DNA of 64,000 nucleotides. Origin: Zea mays. Lineage: Eukaryota > Streptophyta > Magnoliopsida > Poales > Poaceae. The notes below the pieces were generated by a model that did no database searches, had not been told where the DNA came from, and saw only the letters and a list, made by a program, of their open reading frames with translations. A program made the position numbers and the translations under genes. The stretch covers positions 184,981,825-185,045,824 of the forward strand of contig NC_050096.1 in NCBI RefSeq assembly GCF_902167145.1. The letters are read 5' to 3'. Shown piece by piece: positions 1 through 11,654 of the stretch. Every line of letters starts with the position of its first letter. Within the stretch, counting starts at the first letter, position 1.

Positions 1-1545
1 GATCATTTGCATATCCCCCTTGATCATTGCCATCATCTTGAGGTGGCTCATCTCTTAGATCTTCTCCTTCATCAACTTGAGCCTCATCCTCATTTTGAGT
101 TGGTGGAGATGCTTGCATGGAGGAGGATGGTTGATCTTGTGCATTTGGAGGCTATTCGGATTCCTTAGAACACACATCCCCAATGGACATGTTCCTAAGC
201 GCGATGCATGGAGCCTCTTCATTACCTATCTCATCAAGATCAACTTGCTCTACTTGAGAGCCATTAGTCTCATCAAACACAACGTCACAAGAAACTTCAA
301 CTTGTCCAGAGGACTTGTTAAAGACTCTATATGCCCTTGTGTTTGAATCATATCCTAGTAAAAAGCCTTCTACTGTCTTAGGAGCAAATTTAGATTTTCT
401 ACCTCTTTTAACAAGAATAAAGCATTTGCTACCAAAGACTCTAAAATATGAAATATTGGGCTTTTTATCGGTTAGGAGTTCGTATGATGTCTTCTTGAGG
501 ATTCGATGTAGATACAACCGGTTGATGGCGTAGCAGGCGGTGTTGACCGTCTCCGCCCAAAACCGATCCGAAGTCTTGTACTCATCAAGCATGGTTCTTG
601 CCATGTCCAATAGAGTTCTATTCTTCCTCTCCACTACACCATTTTGTTGTGGGGTGTAGGGAGAAGAGAACTCATGCTTGATGCCCTCCTCCTCAAGGAA
701 GCCTTCGATTTGTGAGTTCTTGAACTCCGTCCCGTTGTCGCTTCTAATTTTCTTGATCCTTAAGCCGAACTCATTTTGAGCCCGTCTCAAGAATCCCTTT
801 AAGGTTTCTTGGGTATGAGATTTTTCCTGCAAAAAGAATACCCAAGTGAAGCGAGAATAGTCATCCACAATAACTAGACAGTACTTACTCCCGCCGATGC
901 TTATGTAAGCAATCGGGCCGAATAGGTCCATGTGTAGGAGCTCGAGTGGCCTGTCAGTCGCCATGATGTTCTTATGTGGATGATGAGCACCAACTTGCTT
1001 CCCTGCCTGACATGCGCTACAAATCCTGTCTTTCTCAAAATGAACATTGGTTAGTCCCAAAATGTGTTCTCCCTTTAGAAGTTTGTGAAGATTCTTCATT
1101 CCAACATGTGCTAGTCGGCGATGCCAGAGCCAGCCCATATTAGTCTTAGCAATTAAGCAAGTGTCGAGCTCAGCTCTATCAAAATCTACTAAGTATAGCT
1201 GACCCTCTAACACTCCCTTAAATGCTATTGAATCATCACTCCTTCTAAAGACAGTAACACCAATATATGTGAAAAGACAGTTGTAGCCCATTTTGCATAA
1301 TTGAGATACGGAAAGCAAATTGTAATCTAAAGAATCTACAAGAAAAACATTGGAAATTGACTGGTCAGGTGATATAGCAATTTTACCCAATCCTTTGACC
1401 AAACCTTGATTTCCATCCCCGAATGTAATAGCTCGTTGGGGATCTTGGTTTTTCTCATAGGAGGAGAACATCTTCTTCTCCCCTGTCATGTGGTTTGTGC
1501 ACCCGCTATCGATGATCCAACTTGAGCCCCCGGATGCATAAACCT
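1..1545 (-). pseudogene. pol: Copia pol, protease-integrase part (partial, one in-frame stop)
   Basis: The protease region begins at about 1545 with the SSWIIDSGCTNHM active-site segment (Asp-Ser-Gly). It is followed by the integrase HHCC zinc finger (WHRRLAHVGMKNLH ... CSACQAGK) and the DDE core (MDLFGPIAY, RSDNGTEFKN and the SPYTPQQNGVVERKN end). No ATG precedes the protease; a TAG sits directly before GTTTATGCATC, so pol needs readthrough, frameshift or splicing from gag. A TAG at 152-154 breaks the acidic linker after integrase; neighbouring copies read through at that position. The remainder runs off the window toward reverse transcriptase. Confidence 0.85.
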
Positions 1546-1556
1546 ACAAAACAAGT

Positions 1557-4199
1557 TTAGTTCTTGACTTTAGGTACCCAAATGGTTTTGGGTCCTTTGG
1601 CATTAGATACAAGAACTTTGGGTACCCAAACACAAGTCTTTGATCCCTTGTGTTTGCCCCCAACATACTTGGCAACTATCTTGCCGGATTTGTTAGTTAA
1701 AACATAGGATGCATCAAAAGTTTTAAATGAAAAGTTGGAATCATTTGATGCACTAGGAGTTTTCTTCTTAGGCAATTTTGCACGGGTTGATTGCCTAGAG
1801 CTAGATGTCTCACCCTTATACATAAAAGCATGATTAGGGCCAGAGTGAGACTTTCTAGAATGAATTCTCCTAATTTTGCTCTCGGGATAACCGACAGGGT
1901 ACAAAATGTAACCCTCGTTATCCTGAGGCATGGGAGCCTTGCCCTTTACAAAGTTGGACAATCTCTTAGGAGGGGCATTAAGTTTGACATTGTCTCCCTT
2001 TTGGAAGCCAATGCCATCCTTGATGCCAGGGCATCTCCCACTATAGAGCATGCTTCTAGCAAATTTAAATTTTTCGTTTTCTAAGTCATGCTCGGCAATT
2101 TTAGCATCTAATTTTTCTATATGATCATTTTGTTGTTTAATTAAAGCCATGTGATCATGAATAGCATCAATGTTAATATCTCTACATCTAGTGCAAATAG
2201 AAGTATGTTCAATGGTAGATGTAGAGGGTTTGCAAGATTTTAATTCTACAGCCTTAGCATGCAATATATCATTTCTACTTTTAAGGTCGGAAATGGAAGC
2301 ATTGCAAACATCTAATTCTTTAGCCTTAGCAAGCAATTTTTCATTCTCAATCCTAAGGCTAGCAAGAGAAATGTTCAATTCTTCAATCTTAGCAAGTAAA
2401 TCAACATTATCATTTCTAAGATTTGGAATTGAAACATCACAAACATTTGAATCAACCTTAGCTATTAGACTAGCATTCTCATTTCTAAGGTTGTCAATAG
2501 TCTCATGGCAAGTGCTTAGCTCACTAGATAGTTTTTCACATTTTTCTACTTCTAGAGCGTAAGCATTTTTAACCTTAACATGCTTCTTATTTTCTTTAAT
2601 AAGGAAGTCCTCTTGGGTGTCCAAGAGATCATCCTTCTCATGAATAGCACTAATCAATTCATTTAATTTTTCTTTTTGTTGCATGTTTAGGTTGGCAAAA
2701 AGGATGCGCAAGTTATCCTCCTCATTACTAGCATTATCCTCATCGCTAGAGATCTCATATTTAGTGGAGGATCTTGATTTTACCTTCTTCCTTTTGCCAT
2801 CCTTTGCCATGAGGCACTTGTGGCCGACATTGGGGAAGAGGAGTCCCTTGGTGACGACGATGTTGGCGGCGTCCTCGTCGGAGGAGGAGTCTGTGGAGCT
2901 CTCGTCGGAGTCCCACTCCCGGCAAACATGGGCATCACCGCCCTTCTTCTTGTAATATCTCTTCTTCTCCTTTCTTCTCCCCTTCTTGTCGTCGCCCCTG
3001 TCACTATCACTAGATAATTGACATTTTGCAATAAAATGACCGGGCTTACCACATTTGTAGCAAACTTTCTTGGAGCGGGATTTGTAGTCCTTCCCCCTCC
3101 TTTGCTTGAGGATTTGGCGGAAGCTCTTGATGATGAGCACCATCTCCTCATTGTCGAGCTTTGAGGCGTCGATTGGTTGTCTACTTGATGTAGACTCCTC
3201 CTTCTTCTCCTCCGTCGCTTTGAATGCGATCGGTTGTGCTTCGGACGTGGAGGGGCCATCAAGCTCGTTGATCTTCTTTGAGCCTTTGATCATCAATTCA
3301 AAGCTCACAAAATTCCCGATTACTTCCTTGGAAGTCATTAGTGTATATCTAGGATTGCCACGAATTAATTGAACTTGAGTAGGGTTAAGGAAAACAAGTG
3401 ATATTAGAATAACCTTAACCATTTCGTGGTCATCCCATTTTTTGCTCCCGAGGTTGCGCACTTGGTTCACCAAGGTTTTGAGCCGGTTGTACATGTCTTG
3501 TGGCTCCTCCCCTTGGCGAAGTCGGAAGCGACCGAGCTCCCCCTCGATCGTCTCCCGCTTGGTGATCTTGGTCACCTCGTCTCCTTCGTGCGCGGTCTTT
3601 AGCGTGTCCCAAATCTCCTTAGCACTTTTCAACCCTTGCACCTTGTTATACTCCTCTCGACTTAGAGAGGCGAGGAGTATAGTTGTGGCTTGGGAGTTGA
3701 AGTGTTGGATTTGGGCCACTTCGTCCTCATCATAATCTTCATCTCCTACGGATGGTACCTGTACACCAAACTCAACAACATCCCATATACTTTTGTGGAG
3801 TAAGGTTAGGTGAAATCGCATCAAATCACTCCACCTAGCATAATCTTCACCATCAAATGTTGGTGGTTTGCCCAATGGGACGGAAAGTAATGGCGTATGT
3901 TTAGGAATGCGAGGATAGCGTAGGGGGATCTTACTAAACTTCTTGCGCTCATGGCGCTTAGAAGTGACGGACGGCGTGTCGGAGCCGGAGGTGGATGGTG
4001 ACGAGGAGTCGGTCTCATAGTAGACCACCTTCCTCATCTTCTTCTTCTTGTCACCGCTCCGACGCGACTTGTGTGAAGGGGATTCCTTTTCCTTCCCCTT
4101 CCCTTTGTTGTAGGACTCTCCCGATGGAGCCTTCCCGTGGCTTGTAATGGGCTTCTCACCGGTCCCCATCTCTTTCTTGGCGTGATCTCCCGACATCAC
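1557..4199 (-). CDS. gag: Copia retrotransposon gag polyprotein (880 aa)
   Basis: Capsid/nucleocapsid protein that packages retrotransposon RNA in cytoplasmic virus-like particles. The N-terminal ~100 residues are basic and Ser-rich. The central part (about 100-300) has the usual copia gag features, including the PPTFDGEDYARW segment and a later GEEPQDMYNRLK segment. The zinc knuckle CYKCGKPGHFIAKC lies near residue 380, followed by a Lys-rich stretch. The C-terminal half is long and coiled-coil-like, with repeated Leu/Lys/Asn-rich units, as in Sirevirus gags, which are longer than those of other copia elements. The ATG at 4199 follows the primer site by about 30 bases. The frame is open throughout, so this gag looks intact. 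It ends with TAA just before the protease region, which lies in another frame. Confidence 0.9.
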   Translation of the reverse strand: MMSGDHAKKEMGTGEKPITSHGKAPSGESYNKGKGKEKESPSHKSRRSGDKKKKMRKVVYYETDSSSPSTSGSDTPSVTSKRHERKKFSKIPLRYPRIPKHTPLLSVPLGKPPTFDGEDYARWSDLMRFHLTLLHKSIWDVVEFGVQVPSVGDEDYDEDEVAQIQHFNSQATTILLASLSREEYNKVQGLKSAKEIWDTLKTAHEGDEVTKITKRETIEGELGRFRLRQGEEPQDMYNRLKTLVNQVRNLGSKKWDDHEMVKVILISLVFLNPTQVQLIRGNPRYTLMTSKEVIGNFVSFELMIKGSKKINELDGPSTSEAQPIAFKATEEKKEESTSSRQPIDASKLDNEEMVLIIKSFRQILKQRRGKDYKSRSKKVCYKCGKPGHFIAKCQLSSDSDRGDDKKGRRKEKKRYYKKKGGDAHVCREWDSDESSTDSSSDEDAANIVVTKGLLFPNVGHKCLMAKDGKRKKVKSRSSTKYEISSDEDNASNEEDNLRILFANLNMQQKEKLNELISAIHEKDDLLDTQEDFLIKENKKHVKVKNAYALEVEKCEKLSSELSTCHETIDNLRNENASLIAKVDSNVCDVSIPNLRNDNVDLLAKIEELNISLASLRIENEKLLAKAKELDVCNASISDLKSRNDILHAKAVELKSCKPSTSTIEHTSICTRCRDINIDAIHDHMALIKQQNDHIEKLDAKIAEHDLENEKFKFARSMLYSGRCPGIKDGIGFQKGDNVKLNAPPKRLSNFVKGKAPMPQDNEGYILYPVGYPESKIRRIHSRKSHSGPNHAFMYKGETSSSRQSTRAKLPKKKTPSASNDSNFSFKTFDASYVLTNKSGKIVAKYVGGKHKGSKTCVWVPKVLVSNAKGPKTIWVPKVKN

Positions 4200-4223
4200 T
4201 TTGAGCGGTTAGGCTCTAATGAA

Positions 4224-4244
4224 GCACCGGGCTCTGATACCAAT
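4224..4244 (-). other. Primer binding site, initiator Met-tRNA type
   Basis: Minus strand ATTGGTATCAGAGCCCGG immediately follows the 5' LTR. TGGTATCAGAGC is complementary to the 3' end of plant initiator Met-tRNA, the standard primer of Ty1-copia elements. Confidence 0.9.
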
Positions 4245-5563
4245 TGAAAGTCGCCTAGAGGGGGGGTGAATAGGGCGAATCTGAAATTTACAAACTTAAT
4301 CACAACTACAAGCCGGGTTAGCGTTAGAAATATAAATGAGTCCGAGAGAGGGCGTGAAAACAAATCACAAGTGAATAAAGAGTGAGACACAAGGATTTGT
4401 TTTACCGAGGTTCGGTTCTCGCAAACCTACTCCCCGTTGAGGTGGTCACAAAGACCGGGTCTCTTTCAACCCTTTCCCTCTCTCAAATGATCACTTAGAC
4501 CGAGTGAGCTTCTTCTTCTCAATCAAGTGGAACACCAAGTTCCCGCAAGGACTACCACACGATTGGTGTCTCTTGCCTCAATTACAAGTGAGTTTGATAT
4601 CAAGAAAGAATGAGAAAGAAAGAAGCAATCCAAGTGCAAGAGCTCAAATGAACACAACAAATCTCTCTCTCTAATCACTAAAGCTTTGTGTGGAGTTGGA
4701 GAGGATTTGATCTCTTTGGTGTGTCTTGTATTGAATGCTATAGATCTTGTAAGTAGTTGGAAGGTGGAAAACTTGGATGACTTGAATGTGGGGGTGGTTG
4801 GGGTATTTATAGCCCCAACCACCAAACTTGACCGTTGGTGGAGGCTGCTGTCGACGGGCGCACCGGACAGTCTGGTGCGCCACCGGACAGTGTCCGGTGC
4901 GCCAGCCACGTCACCCGGCCATTGGGTTCCGACCGTTGGAGCTCTGACTTGTGGGCCCGCCTGGCTGTCCGGTGGTGCATCGGACAGGCCCTGTAGGCTG
5001 TTCGGTGTGCCACCCGCGCGTGCTCTGCTCCTCTGCGCCCGCAGGCGCGCATTTAATGCGTTGCAGTCGACCGTTGAGCGCGAAGTAGCCGTTGCTCCGA
5101 TGTTACACCGGACAGTCCGGTGTGCCCCAGACACTGTCCGGTGACTCACCGGACAGTCCGGTGAATTATAGCGGAGCGGATTCCCGAAGCTGGCGAGTTT
5201 AGAGTCGCTCTTCCTTGGATCACCGGACACTGTCCGGTGGTGCACTGGACAGTCCGGTGAATTATAGCGAAGCACCTCTGAGAATTCCCGAAGGTGAAGA
5301 GTTTAGCTTGGAGTCCCCTGGTGCACCGGACACTGTCCGGTGGTGCACCGGACACTGTCCGGTGCGCCAGACCAGGGCACACTTCGGTTATCCCTTGCTC
5401 TCCTTGTTGAACCCTTTTCTTGGTCTTTTTATTGGCTTTTTGTGAACCTTTGGCACTTGTAGGACTTATATACTAGAGCAAACTAGTTAGTCCAATTATT
5501 TGTGTTGGGCAATTCAACCACCAAAATCAATTAGGAAATAGGTGTAAGCCTAATTCTCTTTCA
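4245..5563 (-). repeat. 5' LTR of the first copia element (1319 bp)
   Basis: On the minus strand the LTR starts TGAAAGAGAATTAGGC and ends ...GGCGACTTTCA, giving TG...CA ends. The primer site lies just inside its end. A TATA-like box (tatttata on the plus strand, 4804-4811) precedes the expected transcript start. Between about 4855 and 5370 there are many copies of the palindrome CACCGGACtgtCCGGTG and decayed versions, spaced irregularly. Such palindromes are known in maize Sirevirus LTRs. Confidence 0.9.
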
Positions 5564-6180
5564 CTATGAATGATCACCTTGCCATGATTAAAGAACAAAA
5601 TGATCACATAGCTAAATTAAATGCTAAAATTGCTGAGCATGAGCTAGAAAATGAAAAATTTAAATTTGCTAGAAACATGCTCTATAATGGGAGACGCCCT
5701 GGCATTAAGGATGGTATTGGCTTCCAACAAGGGAGCCAAAGCAACACCAAACTGAATGCCCCCAAGAAGCTATCTAATTTTGTTAAAGGTAAGGCTCCCA
5801 TGGTTCAAGATAAAGAAGGTTACGTTTTATATCCTGAAAACTATCCTGAGCATAAGATTAGGAAGATTCATGCTAGAAAACCTCACAATGTTTCTCATCA
5901 TGCTTTTATGTATAGAAATGAGGCTTCTAGCTCTAGGCATTCCACCCATATAAAAATGCCTAAAAAGAAAATAGTAAATGCATCAAATGAGCATGACATT
6001 TCATTTAAAACTTTTGATGCTTCTTATGTGCTCACTAACAAATCAGGCAAAGTAGTTGCCAAATATGTTGGGGGCAAACACAAGAGCCCAAAGACTTGTG
6101 TTTGGGTACCCAAGGTGCTTGTTAATGTGAAAGGACCTAGACCATTTGGATACCTAAGAACAAGGCCTAAATTTGTTTTG
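5564..6180 (+). pseudogene. gag: Copia gag, C-terminal fragment
   Basis: Encodes the end of a Sirevirus gag similar to residues from about 690 onward of the minus-strand gag at 1557-4199: the same NDHIAKLNAKIAEHE coiled coil, the GRRPGIKDGIGFQ segment, and KTFDASYVLTNKSGK. The start is lost through insertion of the neighbouring element. A one-base change near 6140 shifts the last residues out of the ancestral frame. In the ancestral frame gag ends in TAA shortly before TTTGTAG|GTTTATGC, where pol begins. Confidence 0.8.
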
Positions 6181-6183
6181 TAG

Positions 6184-9100
6184 GTTTATGCATCTGGTGG
6201 ATCAAGTTGGATAATCGATAGCGGGTGCACAAACCACATGAGAGGGGAGAAAATGATGTTCTCCTCATATGAGAAAAATGAAGATCTCCAAAGTGCTATA
6301 CAATTCGGGGATGGAAATCAAGGTTTGGTCAAAGGTTTGGGTAAAATTGCTATATCTTCTGACCATTCCATTTCTGATGTTTTTCTTGTAGATTCTTTAG
6401 ATTACAATTTGCTTTCAGTTTCTCAATTATGTAAAATGTGCTACAACTGTCTTTTTACTGATGTTGGTGTTAGTGTCTTTAGAAGAAGTGATGATTAAGT
6501 AGCATTTAAGGGAGTGTTAGATGGTCAACTATATTTAGTTGATTTTAATGATAACAAGGCTGAACTAGACACTTGCTTAATTGCTAAAACTAATATGGGC
6601 TGGCTCTAGCATCGCCGACTTGCCCATGTTGGGATGAAGAATCTTCACAAACTTCTAAAGGGAGAACACATTTTAGAACTAACAAATGTTCATTTTGAGA
6701 AAGACAGGATTTGTAGCGCATGTCAAGCAGGGAAGCAAGTTGGAGTTCATCATCCACACAAGAATATCATGACAACCGATAGGCCGCTTGAGCTACTTTA
6801 CATGGACCTATTCGACTCGATCGCTTACATAAGCATCGGCGGGAGTAAGTACTGTCTAGTTATTGTGGATGATTATTCTCGCTTCACTTGGGTATTCTTT
6901 CTACAGGAAAAATCTCAAACCCAATAGACCTTAAAGAGATTCTTAAGACGGGCTCAAAATGAGTTTAGATTAAGAATCAAGAAGATTAGAAGCGACAATG
7001 GAACGGAATTCAATAACTCTCAAATTGAAGGATTTCTTGAGGAGGAGGGCATCAAGCATGAGTTATCCTCTCCCTACACACCTCAACAAAATTGTGTAGT
7101 GGAGAGGAAGAATAGAACTCTCCTGGATATGGCAAGGACCATGCTTGATGAATACAATACTCCAGATCGGTTTTGGGCGGAGGCGATTAACACCGCCTGC
7201 TACTCCATCAACCGACTCTACCTACACCGAATCCTCAAGAAAACATCGTATGAACTCCTTACTTGTAAAAAGCCCAATGTTTCATATTTTATAGTCTTTG
7301 GGAGCAAATGCTTTATTCTTATCAAGAGAGGTAGAAATTCTAAATTTGCTCCTAAAGCAGTAGAAGGTTTTTTACTTGGTTATGACTCAAACATAAGGGC
7401 ATATAGAGTCTTCAACAAGTCCACTAGATTAGTTGAAGTTTCTTGTGACATTGTGTTTGATGAGACTAATGGCTCCCAAGTGGAGCAAGTTGATCTTGAT
7501 GAATTAGATGATGAAGAGGCTCTGTGCGTCACACTAAGGAACATGTCCATTGGGGATGTGTGTCCAAAAGAACCCGAAGAGTCTCCACAAGCACAAGATC
7601 AACCATCATCTTCCGTGCAAGCATCTCCACCAACTCAAGACGAGGACAAGGCTCAAGATGAAGAGGATGAAGACCAAGATGATGAGCCACCTCAAGAAGA
7701 GGACATTGATCAAGGGGGAGATGAAGATGATCAAGACAAGGAAGATGATCAAGAAATTTGGGACCAAAGACCACCACACCCAAGGGTCCACCAAGCAATT
7801 CAAAGAGATCACCCCGTCAACTCCATTCTTGGTGACATTCATAAGGGGGTAACCACTAGATCTCGAGTTGCTGATTTCTATGAACATTACTCTTTTGTGT
7901 CCTCTATTGAGCCATACAGGATAGAGGATGCACTAAGAGATCCGGATTGGGTAGTGGCAATGAAGAGGAGCTCAACAACTTCACGAGGAATGAGGTGTGG
8001 CATTTATTTCCACGTCCTAATCAAAATGTTGTAGGTACTAAGTGGGTATTTCGCAACAAACAAGATGAGCATGGTGTGGTGACAAGGAACAAAGCACGAC
8101 TTGTTGCAAAAGGCTATTCACAAGTCGAAAGTTTAGATTTCGATGAAACCTATGCACTCGTAGCTAGGCTTGAGTCAATTCGTATATTACTTGCCTATGC
8201 TACTTACCATGGCTTTAAGTTATATCAAATGGACGTGAAGAGTGCCTTCCTCAACAACCCTATTAAGGAAGAGGTATATGTTGAGCAACCTCCCGGCTTT
8301 GAAGATAGTGAGTATCCTAACCATGTGTATAAGCTCTCGAAGACGCTTTATGGGCTCAAGCAAGCCCTAAGAGCATGGTATGAATGCCTGCGAGACTTTC
8401 TTATCACTAATGGCTTCAAAGTTGGAAAAGCAAATCCTACTCTGTTCAATAAAACTATTGCTAAAGACTTGTTTATATGCCAAATCTATGTTGATGATAT
8501 TATATTTGGGTCTACTAACAAGTCAACTTGTGAAGAATTTAGTAGGATCATGATACAGAAATTCGAGATGTCTATGATGGAGGAGTTGAAGTATTTCCTT
8601 GGATTTCAAATCAAGCAACTCCAAGAGGGAACCTTCGTCAGCCAAACTAAGTACATTCAAGATATACTCAAGAAGTTTGAAATGAAGAATGCCAAACCCA
8701 TCAAGACACCCATGGGAACAAATGGGCATCTCGACCTCGACACGGGAGGTAAATCCGTAGATCAAAAGATATATTGGTCGATGATAGGTCCTTTACTCTA
8801 CTTATGTGCTTCACGACCGGATATAATGCTTTTAGTATGCATGTGTGCAAGGTCCAGGCAAATCCTAAGGATGTTCACCTTAGGGCCGTGAAAAGAATCA
8901 TGAGATATTTAGTTTACACTCCTATGTTTGGGCTTTGGTACCCCAAGGGATCTACCTTTGATTTAATTGGGTATTCCGATGCCGATTATGCTAGATGTAA
9001 AATTGACAGGAAGAGCACATCAGGGACTTGTCAGTTTTTAGGAAGATCCCTGGTGTCTTGGGCTTCAAAGAAACAAAACTTAGTAACTCTTTCCACCGCC

Positions 9101-9440
9101 GAAGCCGAGTATATTGTTGCAGGCCATTGTTGTGCATAATTACTTTGGATGAGGCAAACCCTTAGGGACTATGGCTACAAATTGAGCAAATTCGCTCTCA
9201 TATGTGATGATGAGAGTGCAATCCGCATGGCGGATAATCTCATCGAACACAGCCGCACTAAGCACATAGACATCCGGTATCACTTTTTGAGAGATCACCA
9301 ACAAAAGGGGATATCAAAATTGCTTATGTTAGTACCCACAACCAATTAGCCGATATCTTTACCAAGCCACTAGATGAAAAGACCTTTAGCAAACTCAGGA
9401 ATGAGCTAAATATATTTGATTCTCGGAACTTTGATTGAAA
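6184..9440 (+). pseudogene. pol: Copia pol (protease-integrase-RT-RNase H), broken
   Basis: Domains can be followed in order. Protease active site SSWIIDSGCTNHM is at 6200-6240. Integrase HHCC finger and DDE core run about 6600-7250. An acidic linker lies at 7560-7740. Reverse transcriptase runs about 8030-8760 and includes [10 protein letters not shown] near 8490. RNase H (SDADYARC ... KSTSGTCQFLGRS ... STAEAEY) runs about 8970-9350. Breaks include a TAA at 6496, TAG in place of Trp at 6607, TAG at 6925, a frame change near 7940-7990, another near 8820-8880, a TAA at 9137 and a frame change after about 9300. It is inactive, but the order and length match a full Sirevirus pol. Confidence 0.88.
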
Positions 9441-10365
9441 CATTGCACACATTGCCAATTTATATACCTTTGATCATGTCTCTTTCATTTGGTATAAATG
9501 TATATTTCTTATTCTTCTTATGCCAAGGCTAAGACTAACGTGCTTTCAAGTGTATTTGTATACTTAGTCTTAAATTGAAAGGGAAATGGAGTATTCGGCA
9601 AAGACAAGGCTTCCCCTCCAACTCTGACGGTATCATTTATCCTTTGCCGTTACTCAGGAAACTCTCAATTGGTATGACCCTTCACTCATACCTCTTTACC
9701 ATATGGGAGAAAGTATTAGGCCCCATAAGGGGAGGATTGTAAAAGGGCTCTGAAGTTCTTCGTTTTTGGCGATTAATGCCAAAGGGGAGAAGTATTAAGC
9801 CCAAAGCAAAAGGACCACACCACCATTTCAAAAAATAAAGGAAGAAATTACTTCACTAGTGTTTATTTCAATTAGTATTTGAGTTAATCTCAAAATTTTC
9901 AATTGGTATCTCTTTTGGTTTCAAAATTTCAATTGGTATAATTTCATTTGGTATCTGTTTTAAAAAGGGAAAATCATTTCAAAAACCCTCTTGAAAGCTA
10001 AGGGGAGAATTTATTTAGGGGAGTCTTTTATTTAGTCAAAGGAAAAGCATTTGAAACAGGGGGAGGAATTTCAAATCTTTAAAATGCTTCTTGCAATCAT
10101 ATCCTTATACCTTTGGCTATTTGCAAAAGAATTTGAAAAGATTTCCCAAAAGATTTGCAAAAACAAACAAGTGGTGCAAATGTGGTCCAAAATGTTAAAT
10201 AGAAGAAAGCAATCACGATTAATCTTAGACATATGTATAAAGACTTTAAAATGGTTTAAATCTAAGTAACCTATGCACATCAATCATAACTGCAAACTAG
10301 TTACATTTTTACTCTCTATATTTGCTTTGGTTTGTGTTGACATCAATCACCAAAAAGGGGGAGAT
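9441..10365 (+). other. Sirevirus 3' untranslated region with multiple polypurine tracts
   Basis: Non-coding. Purine tracts of similar form recur: AAAGGGGAGAAG near 9781, AAGGGGAGAA near 9999, AGGGGGAGGAA near 10058, and AAAAAGGGGGAGA at 10352-10364 directly before the 3' LTR. The last is the expected plus-strand primer. The extra copies resemble the multi-PPT arrangement reported for Sireviruses. Confidence 0.75.
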
Positions 10366-11654
10366 TGAAAGGGAAATGGGCTTAATCATTTCCTATAATC
10401 GATTTTGGTGGTTGACGTCCATCACAAACCACATGGACTAATTAGTTTGCCAAGATGTCATTTATCTTAGGTGCATAAGGTTCAACACAAACCAAGAAAG
10501 AAATTCACTTGGGGACTTAAATAAATTTGGAGCAAAGGACTTGAGAGTGTGCTGCAAATGGCGCACCGGACAGTGTCCGGTGCACCAGGCCGAGCTCCAC
10601 TCAAACAACTCACTCTGGGGAATTCCTAAGGGGCGCTCCGCTATAATTCATCAGACTGTCCGGTGTGCACCGGACATGTCCGGTGAACCAACGGAGCAAC
10701 AGTAACCTGCGTCAATGGTCGTCTGCCAAAAGTGAACAGTTGTGAACACTGCGTGGTAGAGGTCAGAGCAGAGAAGTCAGCGCACACAGGACATGTCGGG
10801 TGTAGCACCGGACTGTCCGGTGCAGCTACATGACAAGGGTTCCAACAGTCAAGTCGCTCCAAACCCCAATAGGCGTGCTGACGTGGCACACACCGGATAG
10901 TGAACAGTGCCTGTCCGATGCACCACCGGACTGTCCAATGTGCCCATCGCCACCAAAAACAACCAACGTCTAGGAAGTGGTTGGAGGCTATAAATACCCC
11001 AACCACCTCCTTCAATGGCATCCAAGTATTCTGAACATCACATTCATTGCAAGAGCAAAAGACTTCACTCCAAGACACATTCCAAAGATCAAATCCTCTC
11101 CAAGTCTCAAATTCAACTCAATCGCTTAGTGACTTGAGAGAGAGTGTGTTTTGTGTTCTTTTGTTGCTCTTGTTGCTTGGATTGCTTTCTTCTTTCTATT
11201 CTCATTCTTCTAAGTGCTTTGCAAAGCTAGCAAGAGACACCTAAGTGTGGGGTGATCCTTGCGGGGTCTTAGTGACCCAAGTGATTAAGGAGACGCCTCG
11301 ACCGGTGTGTGTGACCGATTGAGAGAGGGAAAGGGTTAGAATAGACCCGGTCTATGTGGCCCCCTCAACGGGGACTAGGTTCTTTGGAACCGAACCTCGG
11401 TAAATCAAATCACTATGTTCACTTGTGTTGATTCTCACTTGATTTGTTTCCCCTCTTTCCTCTCTCTAAAGTTCCCTTGCTCATATTGATTTGAGTTTGC
11501 TCCCAAACGTTATTCGCATTGATTGAGCAACTCTAAGCAAGGAAAACTATCTTTCGAACTCCGATTTAATTCTAACGCTAACCCCGACCATAGTGCAAGT
11601 TTAAGTTTATACATTTCAGGTTTCGCCTATTCACCCCCCTCTAGTCGACTTTCA
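10366..11654 (+). repeat. 3' LTR of the second copia element (1289 bp)
   Basis: Starts TGAAAGGGAAATGGGC right after the polypurine tract and ends CTAGTCGACTTTCA. No primer site follows, so it is the 3' LTR. It has a TATA box (tataaata, 10989-10996) and several mutated CACCGGAC/GTCCGGTG palindromes at 10562-10940. Confidence 0.9.

Larger units (their letters stand above)
1..5563 (-). mobile_element. Ty1-copia Sirevirus (Opie-like), 5' part, cut by window edge
   Basis: Reading on the minus strand: 5' LTR (5563-4245), initiator-Met-tRNA-type primer site, gag (4199-1557), then protease and integrase toward position 1. Reverse transcriptase, RNase H and the 3' LTR lie outside the window. The LTR holds repeated CACCGGAC...GTCCGGTG palindromes and gag has a CCHC knuckle, both usual for maize Sireviruses. 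Its right edge interrupts the gag coding sequence of the next element, so this copy inserted into that one. The five bases next to it are CTATG (5564-5568); the matching target duplication would be left of the window. The LTR start resembles Opie, but the family name is from memory and should be tested by alignment. Confidence 0.9.
5564..11654 (+). mobile_element. Ty1-copia Sirevirus, 3' part, decayed
   Basis: Contains the C-terminal third of gag (from 5564), a decayed pol (6184-9440), a 3' untranslated region with several polypurine tracts, and the 3' LTR (10366-11654). The 5' LTR and front of gag are not in the window because the first copia element inserted into gag at 5563/5564 and separates them. 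Many stops and frame changes show it is old and inactive. The bases after the 3' LTR are CATAG; the matching left-hand target duplication is outside the window. Confidence 0.88.

Noticed and set aside
2683..4018. Several long plus- and minus-strand open frames inside the first gag region
   Set aside because: They are other-frame readings of the gag gene, whose codon content is GC-rich at some positions; none has a domain.
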